A stretch of 64,000 nucleotides of DNA from Lentibacter algarum (lineage in GTDB: Bacteria > Pseudomonadota > Alphaproteobacteria > Rhodobacterales > Rhodobacteraceae), in assembly GCF_040580765.1 (NCBI RefSeq), contig NZ_CP158687.1:1984001-2048000 (forward strand), given 5' to 3'. A program made the position numbers and the translations under genes. Under the pieces are notes generated by a model, which was not told the DNA's origin, made no database searches, and saw only the letters and a program-made list of their open reading frames with translations. Shown in pieces: positions 9,705 to 18,549 of the stretch. Position 1 is the stretch's first letter, and each line of letters opens with the position of its first letter.

Positions 9705-9777
9705 AGACGTCTCCTCGGGGTGTCTATGCCGCAGGAGCACTCATGGGTGCAAGCCCCGCCATCAGCGTTGCGATGGC

Positions 9778-10149
9778 TCAGGCCACATCACTCAAGACAC
9801 GTGCCAGATCAAACAAGCGTTTGCGCTGGTTCTCGGGGATAGAGTAGTAAGAGCGGATCAACTCCATCGCCTCTTTGTCGCCCATCAGGTCCGATGGCAT
9901 ACGCTCTTCCTTCGCGCCCGCTGCCTGCTCGACATCAAGTCCTTCAAAGAAAAACGACACAGGCACATCCAACACTTCCGAAATATCCCAAAGTCGAGAT
10001 GCACTTACGCGGTTTGCGCCCGTCTCGTACTTTTGAATCTGTTGAAATTTAATGCCGACTCTTTCGGCCAATTGCTGTTGTGTCATGCCAACAAGCCAGC
10101 GTCGGTGACGCACTCGCTTACCTACATGAACGTCCACTGGGTGAGCCAT
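9778..10149 (-). CDS. XRE family helix-turn-helix regulator (PraR-like)
   Basis: 123 residues. A Cro/C1-type HTH occupies about residues 12-70, with MTQQQLAERVGI as positioning and recognition helices and YETGANRVSASRLWDIS after it. A short C-terminal helical tail follows (ELIRSYYSIPENQRKRLFDLAR). The layout matches small alphaproteobacterial regulators such as rhizobial PraR and SinR-like proteins that control adhesion and quorum sensing; the target set here is unknown. A GGAG site precedes the ATG. The 370-base upstream region holds two ACCGGT-centred palindromes that could be its own operators. Confidence 0.88.
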   Translation of the reverse strand: MAHPVDVHVGKRVRHRRWLVGMTQQQLAERVGIKFQQIQKYETGANRVSASRLWDISEVLDVPVSFFFEGLDVEQAAGAKEERMPSDLMGDKEAMELIRSYYSIPENQRKRLFDLARVLSDVA

Positions 10150-10519
10150 ATTCTACTCCTAAATTCACACTCGCACACTTAGAACGCGTCCAATCCCCTG
10201 GATCGTTCGACCGGTCAACCCCACACGGCTCATAGAGGGATACTCTCTTACGCCACGAAAACAAACAATAATCTGTGAGCACCGGTGTGCACATGTAATG
10301 AAGACTACCGCATAAAGCTAAACAAAAGCTTACGCACACGCATTACGCGTTTTTGATCCGCCTTTGTCAAGTAGGTGGCCTTTTGACCCGCGCCTCTCTG
10401 CTTATTGCGCGGAAGCGCGAGTAGGGCATACTTTTTGCATGAAAGCCTCGCATAGGAGTAGAAACCCCGCAAAAATCTAGGCAAACTGCGGCTCCAATCA
10501 AGCCAAAGGACCAAGACCA
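10150..10519. other. 370-base divergent intergenic region, no gene seen
   Basis: Separates the XRE regulator (minus) from the quinone oxidoreductase (plus), so both promoters should lie here. I find no RNA gene and no convincing small ORF. It contains two 8-base palindromes centred on ACCGGT, at 10209-10216 and 10280-10287, and a CCGCA/TGCGG inverted repeat shortly before the oxidoreductase start. Confidence 0.6.
10209..10287. promoter_or_regulatory. Pair of ACCGGT-centred palindromes, possible operators
   Basis: GACCGGTC at 10209-10216 and CACCGGTG at 10280-10287, 71 bases apart centre to centre, lie upstream of the XRE regulator gene. Perfect 8-base dyads with a shared core are compatible with HTH dimer binding sites and autoregulation. 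This is inference from sequence only; 8-base palindromes also occur by chance. Confidence 0.3.
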
Positions 10520-11494
10520 ATGAGCCCAACAACGATGCGCGCACTCCGCTGCATGACCAAAGGTCAATCACCTGAAATCCAAGAGATTGCACGTCCTGAG
10601 CCCGCAAAAGGCGAACTGCGCATCAAGGTTGCGGCTTGCGGATTGAACTTTGCGGACTTGCTCATGGTTCAAGGCACCTATCAAGACACCCCGCCCTATC
10701 CTTTTACGATGGGCATGGAAGTCGCTGGCATTGTCGATGCACTAGGGGATGGCGTGAACGGCCCTGCCGTAGGCACCCCTGTAATGGTATTCGGCGGTCA
10801 AGGCGGCCTTGCCGAATATGCCTGCTACGACGCCGCGCGCGTAACCCCGTTGCCAGACGGAGCCAATATGAGTGAAGCTGCTGCTCTTCAGGTGGCCTAT
10901 GGAACAAGCCATGTGGCCCTTGGCTATAAAGCTGGCCTTAAAACAGGCGAGACAATGCTGGTGCTTGGTGCGGCAGGTGGCGTCGGCCTCACAGCCGTCG
11001 AAATCGGCAAGCTCATGGGTGCAAAAGTAATTGCCTGCGCGCGTGGTGCAGACAAACTTGCCGTGGCAAAAGCTGCTGGCGCAGACCATTTGATCGATGC
11101 CGAGACAGACGATATCCGCGAGGCTGTGCGCGCACTTGGCGGAGCGGATGTTGTTTATGATCCTGTCGGTGGAGATCAATTCAAAGCCGCCATGCGCGCC
11201 TGTAACCCAGAAGCTCGGATTTTAACAATCGGGTACGCTTCAGGCGAAGTCCCCCAAATCCCTGCCAATATTCTACTCGTCAAAAACCTTACAGTCATGG
11301 GGTTTTACTGGGGTGGTTACCTAGCCTTCAAGCCATCGGTCATCACAGACAGTCTCGCAGAACTGGTCAGCTGGCATGCCGAAAAAAAGATTAAACCTCA
11401 TGTGAGCAATAGCTTGCCGTTAGAGCAAGCCACGGAAGGTATGGAACTGCTGCGCTCCCGCAAATCTACAGGGAAGGTCGTGATAACCCTCTAG
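10520..11494 (+). CDS. NADPH:quinone oxidoreductase family protein
   Basis: 324-residue medium-chain dehydrogenase/reductase of the zinc-free quinone reductase branch. The GroES-like N-terminal domain contains GLNFADLLMVQGTYQ (about residue 38). The Rossmann domain carries LGAAGGVGLTAVEIGK (about 147) for NADPH. The family's zinc-ligand cysteines are absent, as expected for QOR. Likely reduces quinones or reactive alkenals in the cytosol. Stands alone; no terminator is obvious after it. Confidence 0.88.
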   Translation: MSPTTMRALRCMTKGQSPEIQEIARPEPAKGELRIKVAACGLNFADLLMVQGTYQDTPPYPFTMGMEVAGIVDALGDGVNGPAVGTPVMVFGGQGGLAEYACYDAARVTPLPDGANMSEAAALQVAYGTSHVALGYKAGLKTGETMLVLGAAGGVGLTAVEIGKLMGAKVIACARGADKLAVAKAAGADHLIDAETDDIREAVRALGGADVVYDPVGGDQFKAAMRACNPEARILTIGYASGEVPQIPANILLVKNLTVMGFYWGGYLAFKPSVITDSLAELVSWHAEKKIKPHVSNSLPLEQATEGMELLRSRKSTGKVVITL

Positions 11495-11549
11495 CAGCTG
11501 ACATTGAGAAAAAACGCACAATTCCTGACTAAATCGCTAACGGTAATGC

Positions 11550-11578
11550 TTGAAAAAGTGGCCCACCTCACCGATATT
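11550..11578 (+). promoter_or_regulatory. Candidate sigma-70 promoter for the BI-1 gene
   Basis: TTGAAA at 11550-11555 and GATATT at 11573-11578 with a 17-base spacer, 65 bases before the BI-1 start. Plausible -35/-10 pair by consensus match alone. Confidence 0.4.
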
Positions 11579-11642
11579 TGCTGTGAGGGCTCTGTGAACA
11601 GGCAGGGCCACAGAAACGCCTATGCAACCTCGGAGGCTACAC

Positions 11643-12377
11643 ATGGCAGAATTTGACACCGTCCATTCCGGCGCACACACACAAGACGCCGCAATTGACC
11701 AAGGGCTTCGCGCCCATATGAACAAGGTCTACGGCCTCATGTCGGCCGCACTCCTTGCTACTTTCGCTTTGGCCTACATGGTCGCCCAAAGTCCAGCCGC
11801 ACAGCAGGTCTTGCTCGTGCCGCCAATCGTTTATGCAGTCATCTTTGGCCCACTGGCCTTCGTTCTGGTCGCCAACTTCGCGTTTGAGCGCCTCAGCGTT
11901 GCCAGCATCAACATGATTTTCTGGGCCTATGCCGCGCTCACAGGCGTGTCACTCTCAGTGATCTTCATCATGTTCTCCATGTCCAGCGTGATCATGGGAC
12001 TGCTTTATACCGCCGTCGCTTTCCTAGGCCTTAGCCTCACAGGCTACCTCACCAAGCGCAACCTTGGCCCAATTGGCCAAGTCGCGACGATGATGGCGTG
12101 GGGAATTGTAGCCATCGCAATGTTCAGTTTCTTCACAGGCGGCATGGGCGCCGCTGGCGCATGGTGGATGAACCTTGCAATCCTCGGCGTCTTCGCCGTT
12201 CTCACAGCGACGTCCACACAAGACATCAAGAACACCTATCTCGGCGCCCGCTACCAAGGCGGCCAAGAGGCAGAACTGTTCCTTGAAAAAGCCGCCATCA
12301 TCGGCGCGCTGCAACTCTACATCAGCTTCATCGCGATGTTCCGCTCGATCATGTTCCTCTTCATGCCGCGCGACTAA
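11643..12377 (+). CDS. Bax inhibitor-1/YccA family membrane protein
   Basis: 244 residues with seven hydrophobic segments and a soluble N-terminus of about 25 residues. The C-terminal DIKNTYLG and ALQLYISFIAMF segments are typical of the BI-1 (TMBIM) family. Characterised bacterial relatives include YetJ, a pH-sensitive calcium leak channel, and YccA, an FtsH modulator. The latter is notable because hflKC lie in this same window, although far away. The start is the ATG after a CGGAGG ribosome site. A strong terminator follows. Confidence 0.9.
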   Translation: MAEFDTVHSGAHTQDAAIDQGLRAHMNKVYGLMSAALLATFALAYMVAQSPAAQQVLLVPPIVYAVIFGPLAFVLVANFAFERLSVASINMIFWAYAALTGVSLSVIFIMFSMSSVIMGLLYTAVAFLGLSLTGYLTKRNLGPIGQVATMMAWGIVAIAMFSFFTGGMGAAGAWWMNLAILGVFAVLTATSTQDIKNTYLGARYQGGQEAELFLEKAAIIGALQLYISFIAMFRSIMFLFMPRD

Positions 12378-12402
12378 GAGAAACTCTTTTATGACAACCA
12401 TA

Positions 12403-12430
12403 AGGGCCAGCCACTGCGCTGGCCCTTTTC
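12403..12430 (+). terminator. Rho-independent terminator of the BI-1 gene
   Basis: Perfect 9-base stem AGGGCCAGC/GCTGGCCCT with a short loop, running into TTTTC, 25 bases after the BI-1 stop codon. Confidence 0.85.
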
Positions 12431-12496
12431 TATAGAGCCCTTGCCCACCATTGACAGGGCCTGCCGCATGGCCACTCGCTTTATCGTCGAACTAAG

Positions 12497-12508
12497 TAGA
12501 CGCGTCTA
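12497..12508. repeat. 12-base perfect palindrome TAGACGCGTCTA
   Basis: Isolated dyad in the otherwise featureless gap between the BI-1 terminator and the 3' end of the CIA30 gene. Both neighbouring genes end here, so it is not in an obvious promoter. Confidence 0.4.
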
Positions 12509-12585
12509 AATGCGCTTCAGGCGTGGTTTTAAAGGAGCTTTCACGCTGCAGGACCGAATGTGCCAAAACCAAAGCTCTGACCACT

Positions 12586-13158
12586 TCAATAAACTGAAAT
12601 CCGTGCCACAGAAACATCTGCAGTATGGTCGCGCCCGTAAGCGACAACCGCTATAGATTTAACTGCCACAGCGCTCAACTCTTTGCGCAATAGCCGCCCC
12701 TCGGCTTTGAAGCTCGCAAACGGAATACGCACAGTGCTCCACTCTTCATCCGCCTCAAAACGCCCCTGATAGAAGTTCCAAGGCAAAAGAGTACCACCCG
12801 TGCGGATATGGATGAAATACGCCTGCCCATTGCCCCGCACTCTCAGCTCGAGCCCTGTCACTTCGGCAGGTAGCGCTTCAGAGAGCTGTAAACGCGCCTG
12901 TATAAAGCCGCCGTTGTTTTTCGTGCTGACATCGCCAGTGAGGTGCACAAACCCTTGCGGGCCCTCGCGCTCAAGCGCCACAGTGCCCGTTGATACCCCG
13001 CCCATCACTTGATCGGAGATAAACTCCCAACGCGCATCGGGTGTACCGCTAAAATCCTCAATCATCTGCTCGCCTCCGCTTTCACCCGCCTGCGCCACAC
13101 TTCCCACGGCCACAACACCAAGCGCCATCGCCCGCAGAACATTTCCAAATCGGCCCAT
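12586..13158 (-). CDS. Exported CIA30 family protein
   Basis: 190 residues with a cleavable signal peptide (hydrophobic stretch ending VGSVAQAG) and a CIA30/NADH:ubiquinone oxidoreductase intermediate-associated 30 domain, a beta-sandwich carbohydrate-binding-like fold. Typical elements seen are WEFISDQVMGGVSTG, GFVHLTGDVSTKNNGGF and PWNFYQGRFE. In eukaryotes CIA30 assists complex I assembly; the exported bacterial forms are of unknown function. The start ATG has a GAGGA site seven bases upstream. Confidence 0.85.
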   Translation of the reverse strand: MGRFGNVLRAMALGVVAVGSVAQAGESGGEQMIEDFSGTPDARWEFISDQVMGGVSTGTVALEREGPQGFVHLTGDVSTKNNGGFIQARLQLSEALPAEVTGLELRVRGNGQAYFIHIRTGGTLLPWNFYQGRFEADEEWSTVRIPFASFKAEGRLLRKELSAVAVKSIAVVAYGRDHTADVSVARISVY

Positions 13159-13181
13159 ATCCAAATCCTCTATTTTTGCCC

Positions 13182-13287
13182 CCTTTTTCTTGCCAGAAAT
13201 ATCCTAGGGGTAGGGTTTGCAAGTCTTGTGACTTTTGGCTCAGGGGACTGGCCCCTGCTTTCTGTGTGGGGCCTCACGCCCCGTCCC
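13182..13287. repeat. Roseobacter intergenic repeat, copy 1
   Basis: Core TTCTTGCCAGAAATATCC followed by AGGGGTAGGG. Two small hairpins come next: CAGGGG/CCCCTG at 13241-13257 and GGGGC/GCCCC at 13268-13282. It lies between the start of the CIA30 gene and the rpmG terminator. The core recurs near 15003, 19257 and 38387. Confidence 0.6.
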
Positions 13288-13330
13288 AATAGAGTTAAGC
13301 ACGCCTCCGCCGCCAAACAACCACGCAAAG

Positions 13331-13358
13331 AAAAAGGCCGCCCCTTTCGGAACGGCCC
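13331..13358 (-). terminator. Terminator of rpmG
   Basis: On the minus strand a GGCCGTTCC/GGGGCGGCC stem with a GAAA tetraloop (two G-U pairs) is followed by TTTTTC, 27 bases past the rpmG stop. Confidence 0.85.
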
Positions 13359-13384
13359 AATCACATCAAAGTCAAAATGAAGAC

Positions 13385-13552
13385 TTACTTGATTTTGCCT
13401 TCTTTATATTCAACATGCTTGCGCACAACGGGGTCGTACTTACGAACCGACATTTTCTCTGTCATTGTACGTGCGTTCTTCTTGGTCACATAGAAGTGGC
13501 CAGTGCCTGCGGTCGAGTTCAGGCGGATTTTGATCGTGGTTGGCTTCGCCAT
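13385..13552 (-). CDS. rpmG: 50S ribosomal protein L33
   Basis: 55 residues beginning [20 protein letters not shown], full-length L33 of the large ribosomal subunit. The zinc-ribbon cysteines found in some L33 forms are absent, so this is the zinc-independent type. AGGAG lies upstream of the ATG. It is a single-gene unit with its own promoter-like sequence and terminator. Confidence 0.97.
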   Translation of the reverse strand: MAKPTTIKIRLNSTAGTGHFYVTKKNARTMTEKMSVRKYDPVVRKHVEYKEGKIK

Positions 13553-13617
13553 TGGGCTTCTCCTGCGGCTGAGTCTCGCAAACAAAATGCAGACCCGTGA
13601 ATTCTCTTGAAGCCTGC

Positions 13618-13645
13618 CTTTTAAGGATCACCGCGCCCGAGTCAA
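13618..13645 (-). promoter_or_regulatory. Candidate promoter of rpmG
   Basis: On the minus strand TTGACT (13645-13640), 16 bases, then TAAAAG (13623-13618), about 65 bases upstream of the start. A TTGACT -35 is common for strongly expressed genes in this group. Confidence 0.45.
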
Positions 13646-13710
13646 CCGCAAAGCGTGCCTAACGCATAGATTTGCTTTGCATCCCCCAAAAGAAGCCGCG
13701 AAAAGGCCCT

Positions 13711-14598
13711 ATGACACGCCCCTCACCTACCCTTCTCGCGCTCTGCGCGATCCTCGCTGCCGCCGTTCTCTGGGGGACCACTGGTACATTGCAGAGCTTT
13801 CTACCCGAGACCCGCGAGCCACTCGTGGTCGGTGCGCTGAGGCTCGCTATCGGCGCGTTCTCACTGCTCCTGCTCGCATCCTTGACACGCGGGGCGTTCG
13901 CCGCTCTGCGCAAGCTGCCCAAAACTCCGCTTTTGGTCGCTGCCCTCGGTATGGCCGCCTACAACCTCCTCTTTTTCGCCGCAGTGGCCCAGGCAGGCGT
14001 CGGTCTTGGCACAGCGGTCACAATAGGCTCAGCTCCACTCTGGGTCGCCGCATACGACACTCTACTGCTACGCCGCGGGCCCAGCCGCCGCAAAGCCCTT
14101 GGTCAGGCTCTCGCCATTGCAGGTGCCGCCCTCCTCGTGCTCGCGGGCACACAAGGGGGTGCCTCTCCCATTGGCCTCCTGCTCGCCGCAGCCGCAGGCC
14201 TCAGCTACGCGAGCTACTCACTCGCCTCCTCCAAAATGGTCGCCCACGCACCCGCAGCGACCATCGCCGCCAGCACCTTTGCGCTCGCAGCCCTGTTTAC
14301 GGCCCCTGTTTTCGCGTATGTCCCGTGGCATTGGGCGCTGACAGGCACGGCTCCAGCCACACTTCTCGCGCTTGGGGTGGGCTCGACAGGTCTTGCCTAT
14401 GCGCTCTACACATGGGGCCTCAAATCCGTGCCCGCCTCCACAGCGGTCACGCTTGCGCTCGCCGAGCCGCTCACCGCATGGGTGCTCGCCCTCGTCGTTG
14501 TGGGCGAATCTGCTACGCCACTCAAGCTCGCAGGCGCCGCCTTGCTCTTGGCTGGTCTTTATGTGGTCACAACAGATAAACGCACGGAAGGCCTATAA
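13711..14598 (+). CDS. EamA family transporter
   Basis: 295 residues, ten hydrophobic segments in two EamA repeats (LWGTTGTLQSFLP near the N-terminus; GLAYALYTWGLK and AEPLTAWVLALVVVGE in the second half). Probably an inner-membrane metabolite exporter; cargo unknown. The start ATG follows a GAAAAGG site. The last codons overlap the 3' end of the RNase P RNA gene on the opposite strand. Confidence 0.87.
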   Translation: MTRPSPTLLALCAILAAAVLWGTTGTLQSFLPETREPLVVGALRLAIGAFSLLLLASLTRGAFAALRKLPKTPLLVAALGMAAYNLLFFAAVAQAGVGLGTAVTIGSAPLWVAAYDTLLLRRGPSRRKALGQALAIAGAALLVLAGTQGGASPIGLLLAAAAGLSYASYSLASSKMVAHAPAATIAASTFALAALFTAPVFAYVPWHWALTGTAPATLLALGVGSTGLAYALYTWGLKSVPASTAVTLALAEPLTAWVLALVVVGESATPLKLAGAALLLAGLYVVTTDKRTEGL

Positions 14599-14957
14599 GC
14601 CGGATCTTGTCCAAGCAGGTTGCCCCGCTCTGGATGACCATTCATCTTAAGGCGCTGTTACCAACGCCTCTCTAGCTGCCAACCCGAACCTCAAAGCCAA
14701 GACGGCTTATAGCGAGGTTCCTATTCGGCATTGCTCCCAGTGGGGTTTGCCATGCGAGGTCTGTTGCCAGCCCCCCGGTGGGCTCTTACCCCACCGTTTC
14801 ACCCTTACTTCCCCGTGAGAAAGCGGTCTCTTCTCTGTGGCACTTTCCGTCAGGTTGCCCTGCCCGGGCGTTACCCGGCACCGTTGTCTTGTGGAGTCCG
14901 GACTTTCCTCGAGGCGCCCAAAGGCCCCTCGCGGTCACCCAGCCTTCCGCGCCCCCC
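14581..14957 (-). ncRNA. rnpB: RNase P RNA, type A
   Basis: Catalytic RNA that removes tRNA 5' leaders. On the minus strand the conserved core is clear: GAGGAAAGTCCGGACTCCAC near the 5' end, AGGGTGAAACGGTGGGGTAAGAG in the middle (split across two universal stretches), and AAGATCCGGCTTAT near the 3' end. I set the ends from helix P1: GCGCGGAAGGC at the 5' end pairs with GCCTTCCGTGCG at the 3' end. The 3' strand of P1 overlaps the last 18 bases of the convergent EamA gene. Ends are accurate to a few bases. Confidence 0.93.
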
Positions 14958-15002
14958 GCAGATAGAACTCCCCGCCACGCCCGTCAATCGCCCAATCTAC
15001 AC

Positions 15003-15048
15003 TTTTTCTTTCCCCAAATATCTCTGGGGTGGTTGGGAGAAGCCCACC
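15003..15048. repeat. Roseobacter intergenic repeat, copy 2
   Basis: Core TTTTTCTTTCCCCAAATATC then TCTGGGGTGG, followed by a GGGAGAAGCCC-type dyad. It lies between the 5' end of rnpB and the 3' end of the amidase gene. Confidence 0.55.
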
Positions 15049-15099
15049 AAAAGCGAGAGCTTGCAAGCGCATGAGGCGATGCCGGAGGCAACGCAGCCT

Positions 15100-15783
15100 T
15101 CAAGCAAATACGCGTTTACACGGCCAGCGCGCTGCCAACCCCGACATCAACGCCGCGTCCTCGCGGCTCAATCTCCCAGACGCCCATGGGCGAAAGCGCA
15201 AACGAAACGCCTCAAGAATAAGCGTATCCTCGACATCCCCGACGGGATAGCCAAACTTCCCCGCATCTGCGTAAAAGTCCCCCGCCGAGCCCGCATCAGG
15301 CCAGACAGACAAGCCCCCTCGCGCCAACCGCGCCCAGTCAAACCGTGCACCAGGATCACTCTTGCGTCCTGGCGCCATATCCGAATGCCCGATAACCCGC
15401 TCGGGAGGGATCGCCCAGCGCGCCATAATTTCGGACATCAATAGCTCAAGGCGCGCCATCTGCAGCTCGGGAAACGGATGATTGCCACGGTTTGCCAGCT
15501 CTATTCCGATAGAGCAGGAGTTCACATCCGTGACATCCCCCCAACGCCCTGCGCCCGCGTGCCATGCCCTCATGTCTTCGGGCACAAGTCGCGTGATCTG
15601 ACCCCGCTCACTAATCACATAATGCGCCGAAACCTCAGCTTCAGGAGCGCACAGTCGCTCAATCGCCGCTTCGGCGGACTGCATCGCAGTGTAGTGGATC
15701 ACAAGCAAATCAGGGCGCGTAGCCTCACGCCGCGCGCCCTGATTTGGCGATATCACATCGCAAATTTTGAGCGTATTGCTCAC
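15100..15783 (-). CDS. N-acetylmuramoyl-L-alanine amidase (Amidase_2)
   Basis: 227 residues. Zinc amidase of the AmpD/AmiD type, cleaving the lactyl-amide bond of muropeptides. Visible motifs: LLVIHYTAM with the first zinc His (about residue 27), VSAHYVISERG (about 50), AWHAGAG (about 72), SIGIELANRG (about 88) and the second ligand in VIGHSDMAPGRKSDPG (about 130). No signal peptide is visible, so cytosolic recycling is the likelier role. The start is a GTG overlapping the TGA of the upstream excalibur gene (GTGA); an upstream in-frame ATG would place ~28 residues in that gene's other frame. Confidence 0.88.
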   Translation of the reverse strand: MSNTLKICDVISPNQGARREATRPDLLVIHYTAMQSAEAAIERLCAPEAEVSAHYVISERGQITRLVPEDMRAWHAGAGRWGDVTDVNSCSIGIELANRGNHPFPELQMARLELLMSEIMARWAIPPERVIGHSDMAPGRKSDPGARFDWARLARGGLSVWPDAGSAGDFYADAGKFGYPVGDVEDTLILEAFRLRFRPWASGRLSREDAALMSGLAARWPCKRVFA

Positions 15784-16541
15784 TCGCTCGTGACAGCTGC
15801 CGCATCCAGCGGCTCTTCCGCTTGCAGCCCTACTGACTTGGCTGCCCGAAACGGTGCAGGATCCCAAGAGCAGGCATAACCATCACCATCAGGGTCAAGT
15901 CCGAGACGGTCGCGTTCAGGCCCGCCCTTCGACAGAAACTCACTTTGCGCCAAGTCAGGCGATGGGTATTTAGCACAGTTGCGCGTGTACTTCGCCTGCA
16001 AGTTCAAACCGACACGGCGATAAATGCCTTGCCCTCTCGGATTTGATGTATTGAGCGCAAACTCAACAATATTCGGTCCACCACGTCCTGTCCGAGTGGG
16101 CACAGCCGTCGGAGCCACATCTTGATACTGCGCTTTCAACGCCGCGCGCCGCGCCGCGTCGTCTTCAATACTGCGCTGCTCGCCAACAGCGCCAAAGTCA
16201 TTTTCATTTGAAATCCCCGCCGCATTGGTCACGGCGGGCGCTGGATTGCTCGGGCTCGCGTTCAGAACCTGCCCGCTGGGACGCGTCGCATCCAAGACCG
16301 CGCTGACCTCTGAGGCGACATCGCTTTCGGGCGTGCCGAGAATTTCCTCACTCACAGCGTTTGGACCAGGCAAAGCGGTTTGGCTAAGCTGCGCCTCGCG
16401 TGCGGCTTCTTTCGCGCTATACTCTTGATAGCTGCCAAATCCGACGCCATCGCCAGTATTTGGCGCTCCGCTATCGGGGATCGCCGGAGCACAGGCGGCG
16501 AGAGCCAAACCTGCAAAACTCATCAAAATAACATTTTTCAC
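15780..16541 (-). CDS. Excalibur calcium-binding lipoprotein
   Basis: About 253 residues. An N-terminal lipoprotein signal peptide ends in LAACAP (lipobox). A long Ala/Ser/Pro-rich variable region follows, then a C-terminal excalibur domain (NCAKYPSPDLAQ, then RLGLDPDGDGYACS). The DPDGDGYAC loop is an EF-hand-like calcium site. Such domains are found on envelope proteins and cell-wall hydrolases, which fits the amidase gene coupled to its stop codon. A GTG start is preferred because AGGA lies six bases upstream and it gives a compact signal peptide; an ATG 11 codons upstream is possible. Confidence 0.8.
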   Translation of the reverse strand: MKNVILMSFAGLALAACAPAIPDSGAPNTGDGVGFGSYQEYSAKEAAREAQLSQTALPGPNAVSEEILGTPESDVASEVSAVLDATRPSGQVLNASPSNPAPAVTNAAGISNENDFGAVGEQRSIEDDAARRAALKAQYQDVAPTAVPTRTGRGGPNIVEFALNTSNPRGQGIYRRVGLNLQAKYTRNCAKYPSPDLAQSEFLSKGGPERDRLGLDPDGDGYACSWDPAPFRAAKSVGLQAEEPLDAAAVTSE

Positions 16542-16586
16542 AGTCTGTCCTGCCTTTTCAAAGCAACTTTGCAATTTCGCAGCCCC

Positions 16587-18074
16587 TTACCACCATTTTG
16601 CAGGTTTGGCCACAAAACCAGCCGCTTGCTCAAGTGCATAGGCGGTATTCAGCAAGTCGCCTTCTTCCCAAGGCCGTCCAATCAGTTGCAAGCCCAAAGG
16701 CAAGCCTTGGCTGTCTGTCCCCGTGGGGACAGCGATACCAGGCAGCCCCGCAAGGTTTACCGTCACAGTGAACACGTCATTCAGATACATCGCAATCGGA
16801 TCCGCCTCGGACATCTCACCCAGCCCAAACGCCGCACTTGGCGTCGCTGGCGTGAGAATAGCATCAACACCCGCGGCAAAAACCTCTTCAAAGTCGCGTT
16901 TGATGAGCGTACGCACTTTGCGAGCGCGATTGTAATAGGCGTCATAGAAGCCTGCGGACAAAACATAAGTGCCAACCATGACACGGCGTTGCACCTCATG
17001 CCCAAAGCCCTCGGCACGCGTTTTTTCATACATCTCTGTAATGCCATCACCTGCGGCAAGTTTGGCGCGGTGACCATAGCGCACACCGTCATACCGCGCG
17101 AGATTGCTTGAGGCTTCCGCAGGCGCGATCACATAATAGGTTGGCAATGCATATTTCGTGTGGGGCAGGCTGATATCAACAATCTTCGCACCCGCCGCCT
17201 TGAGCATCTCTGTGCCCTCGGCCCAGAGCTTCTCGATCTCCTCTGGCATTCCGTCCATGCGGTACTCGCGCGGAATCCCGATGGTCTTGCCGCGGATATC
17301 GCCCGTCAGCATCGCCTCAAAATTCGGCACAGCCAGATCAGCACTGGTGCTGTCCTTGGCGTCATGGCCACACATGGCTTCCAGCATAATCGCTGCGTCG
17401 CGCACATCCTTGGTCATCGGCCCAGCCTGATCAAGGCTTGATGCAAAAGCGACAACACCCCAGCGTGAGACGCGGCCATAGGTCGGCTTAATACCGGTGA
17501 TGCCAGTAAAGGCCGCAGGCTGACGGATGGAGCCGCCGGTGTCAGTGCCTGTCGCCGCCAAGCAAAGGTCCGCTGCAACAGCTGAGGCAGAGCCACCAGA
17601 GGAGCCGCCAGGCGTCAACGCCGTTTCGCTTCCATCCCGCCGCCAAGGGTTCACCGCATTGCCATAAGCGCTCGTCTCGTTTGAAGACCCCATGGCAAAC
17701 TCGTCCATATTGAGTTTGCCAAGCATAACCGCACCTGCGTCAAAGAGCTGACTGGTGACAGTGCTTTCATACTCAGGCTTAAAGCCCTTCAAGATATTGC
17801 TAGCCGCTTGCGAGGGTACGCCTTTAGTGCAGAACAAGTCTTTAATTCCAAGCGGAATGCCACACATGTCTGGCGCATCGCCCGCTTTGATCCGAGCATC
17901 AGCCGCCGCCGCCTGAGTGCGCGCAATCTCTGGGGTGTTATGCACAAACGCATTGAGAGCACCCGCACTCTCGATCTCGCCGAGACAAGCCTCGGTCAAC
18001 TCCACACTGCTCACATCACCCTTGCGAAGCGCGTCTCGCGCTGCTGCAATCGTAAGTTTGTTCAGATCAGCCAT
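16587..18074 (-). CDS. gatA: Asp-tRNA(Asn)/Glu-tRNA(Gln) amidotransferase subunit A
   Basis: 495 residues. Glutaminase subunit of GatCAB, which amidates Glu-tRNA(Gln) and Asp-tRNA(Asn). The amidase-signature catalytic triad is visible: Lys in [10 protein letters not shown] (about residue 77), cis-Ser in [12 protein letters not shown] (about 155) and the nucleophile in [13 protein letters not shown] (about 177). The start ATG shares one base with the gatC stop (TAATG). gatB is not in the window. Confidence 0.96.
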   Translation of the reverse strand: MADLNKLTIAAARDALRKGDVSSVELTEACLGEIESAGALNAFVHNTPEIARTQAAAADARIKAGDAPDMCGIPLGIKDLFCTKGVPSQAASNILKGFKPEYESTVTSQLFDAGAVMLGKLNMDEFAMGSSNETSAYGNAVNPWRRDGSETALTPGGSSGGSASAVAADLCLAATGTDTGGSIRQPAAFTGITGIKPTYGRVSRWGVVAFASSLDQAGPMTKDVRDAAIMLEAMCGHDAKDSTSADLAVPNFEAMLTGDIRGKTIGIPREYRMDGMPEEIEKLWAEGTEMLKAAGAKIVDISLPHTKYALPTYYVIAPAEASSNLARYDGVRYGHRAKLAAGDGITEMYEKTRAEGFGHEVQRRVMVGTYVLSAGFYDAYYNRARKVRTLIKRDFEEVFAAGVDAILTPATPSAAFGLGEMSEADPIAMYLNDVFTVTVNLAGLPGIAVPTGTDSQGLPLGLQLIGRPWEEGDLLNTAYALEQAAGFVAKPAKWW

Positions 18075-18361
18075 TATTCCACCACCTTCGGAACCGCAAA
18101 GAAACCCTCACGCGCATCAGGCGCATTCGCCAGCACTTTGGCCTGCTGGCCTCCGTCGCTCACAACGTCGACACGGCGTGGCAAACGCATCGGCGTGACC
18201 GAGACCATCGGCTCCACACCCTCCACATCTACTTCACTCAACTGTTCGATAAAGCCGAGCACCGCGTTGAACTCTTCAGCCAAAGCAGGCAAATCCGCCG
18301 CCTCAACTCTGATCCGTGCCAGCTTTGCCACTTTGGCTGCTGTGTCCTTGTCAATCGACAT
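18074..18361 (-). CDS. gatC: Asp-tRNA(Asn)/Glu-tRNA(Gln) amidotransferase subunit C
   Basis: 95 residues, standard length for GatC, the small scaffold that stabilises GatA. Recognisable by [32 protein letters not shown] and the C-terminal [12 protein letters not shown]. The start is the MSIDKDT methionine; an in-frame upstream codon would add 21 basic residues. Forms an operon with gatA. Confidence 0.95.
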   Translation of the reverse strand: MSIDKDTAAKVAKLARIRVEAADLPALAEEFNAVLGFIEQLSEVDVEGVEPMVSVTPMRLPRRVDVVSDGGQQAKVLANAPDAREGFFAVPKVVE

Positions 18362-18549
18362 AGGGTCTCTCCGTTTCTGTGTTGCTCTGCCTTTAGCGCG
18401 CAGCGCGCCCCGCTTCAACCTCAACTAAAGCCCAAGCACTCGGTTCTCGCAGGCTTTCGCCGCAGTTCTTGCTTTTTCACCCGATAACGCTTCAAATCCG
18501 CACATGGCGCAAACCTCGACATTCTCAAGCCCCCTCAAGGAGACACATC

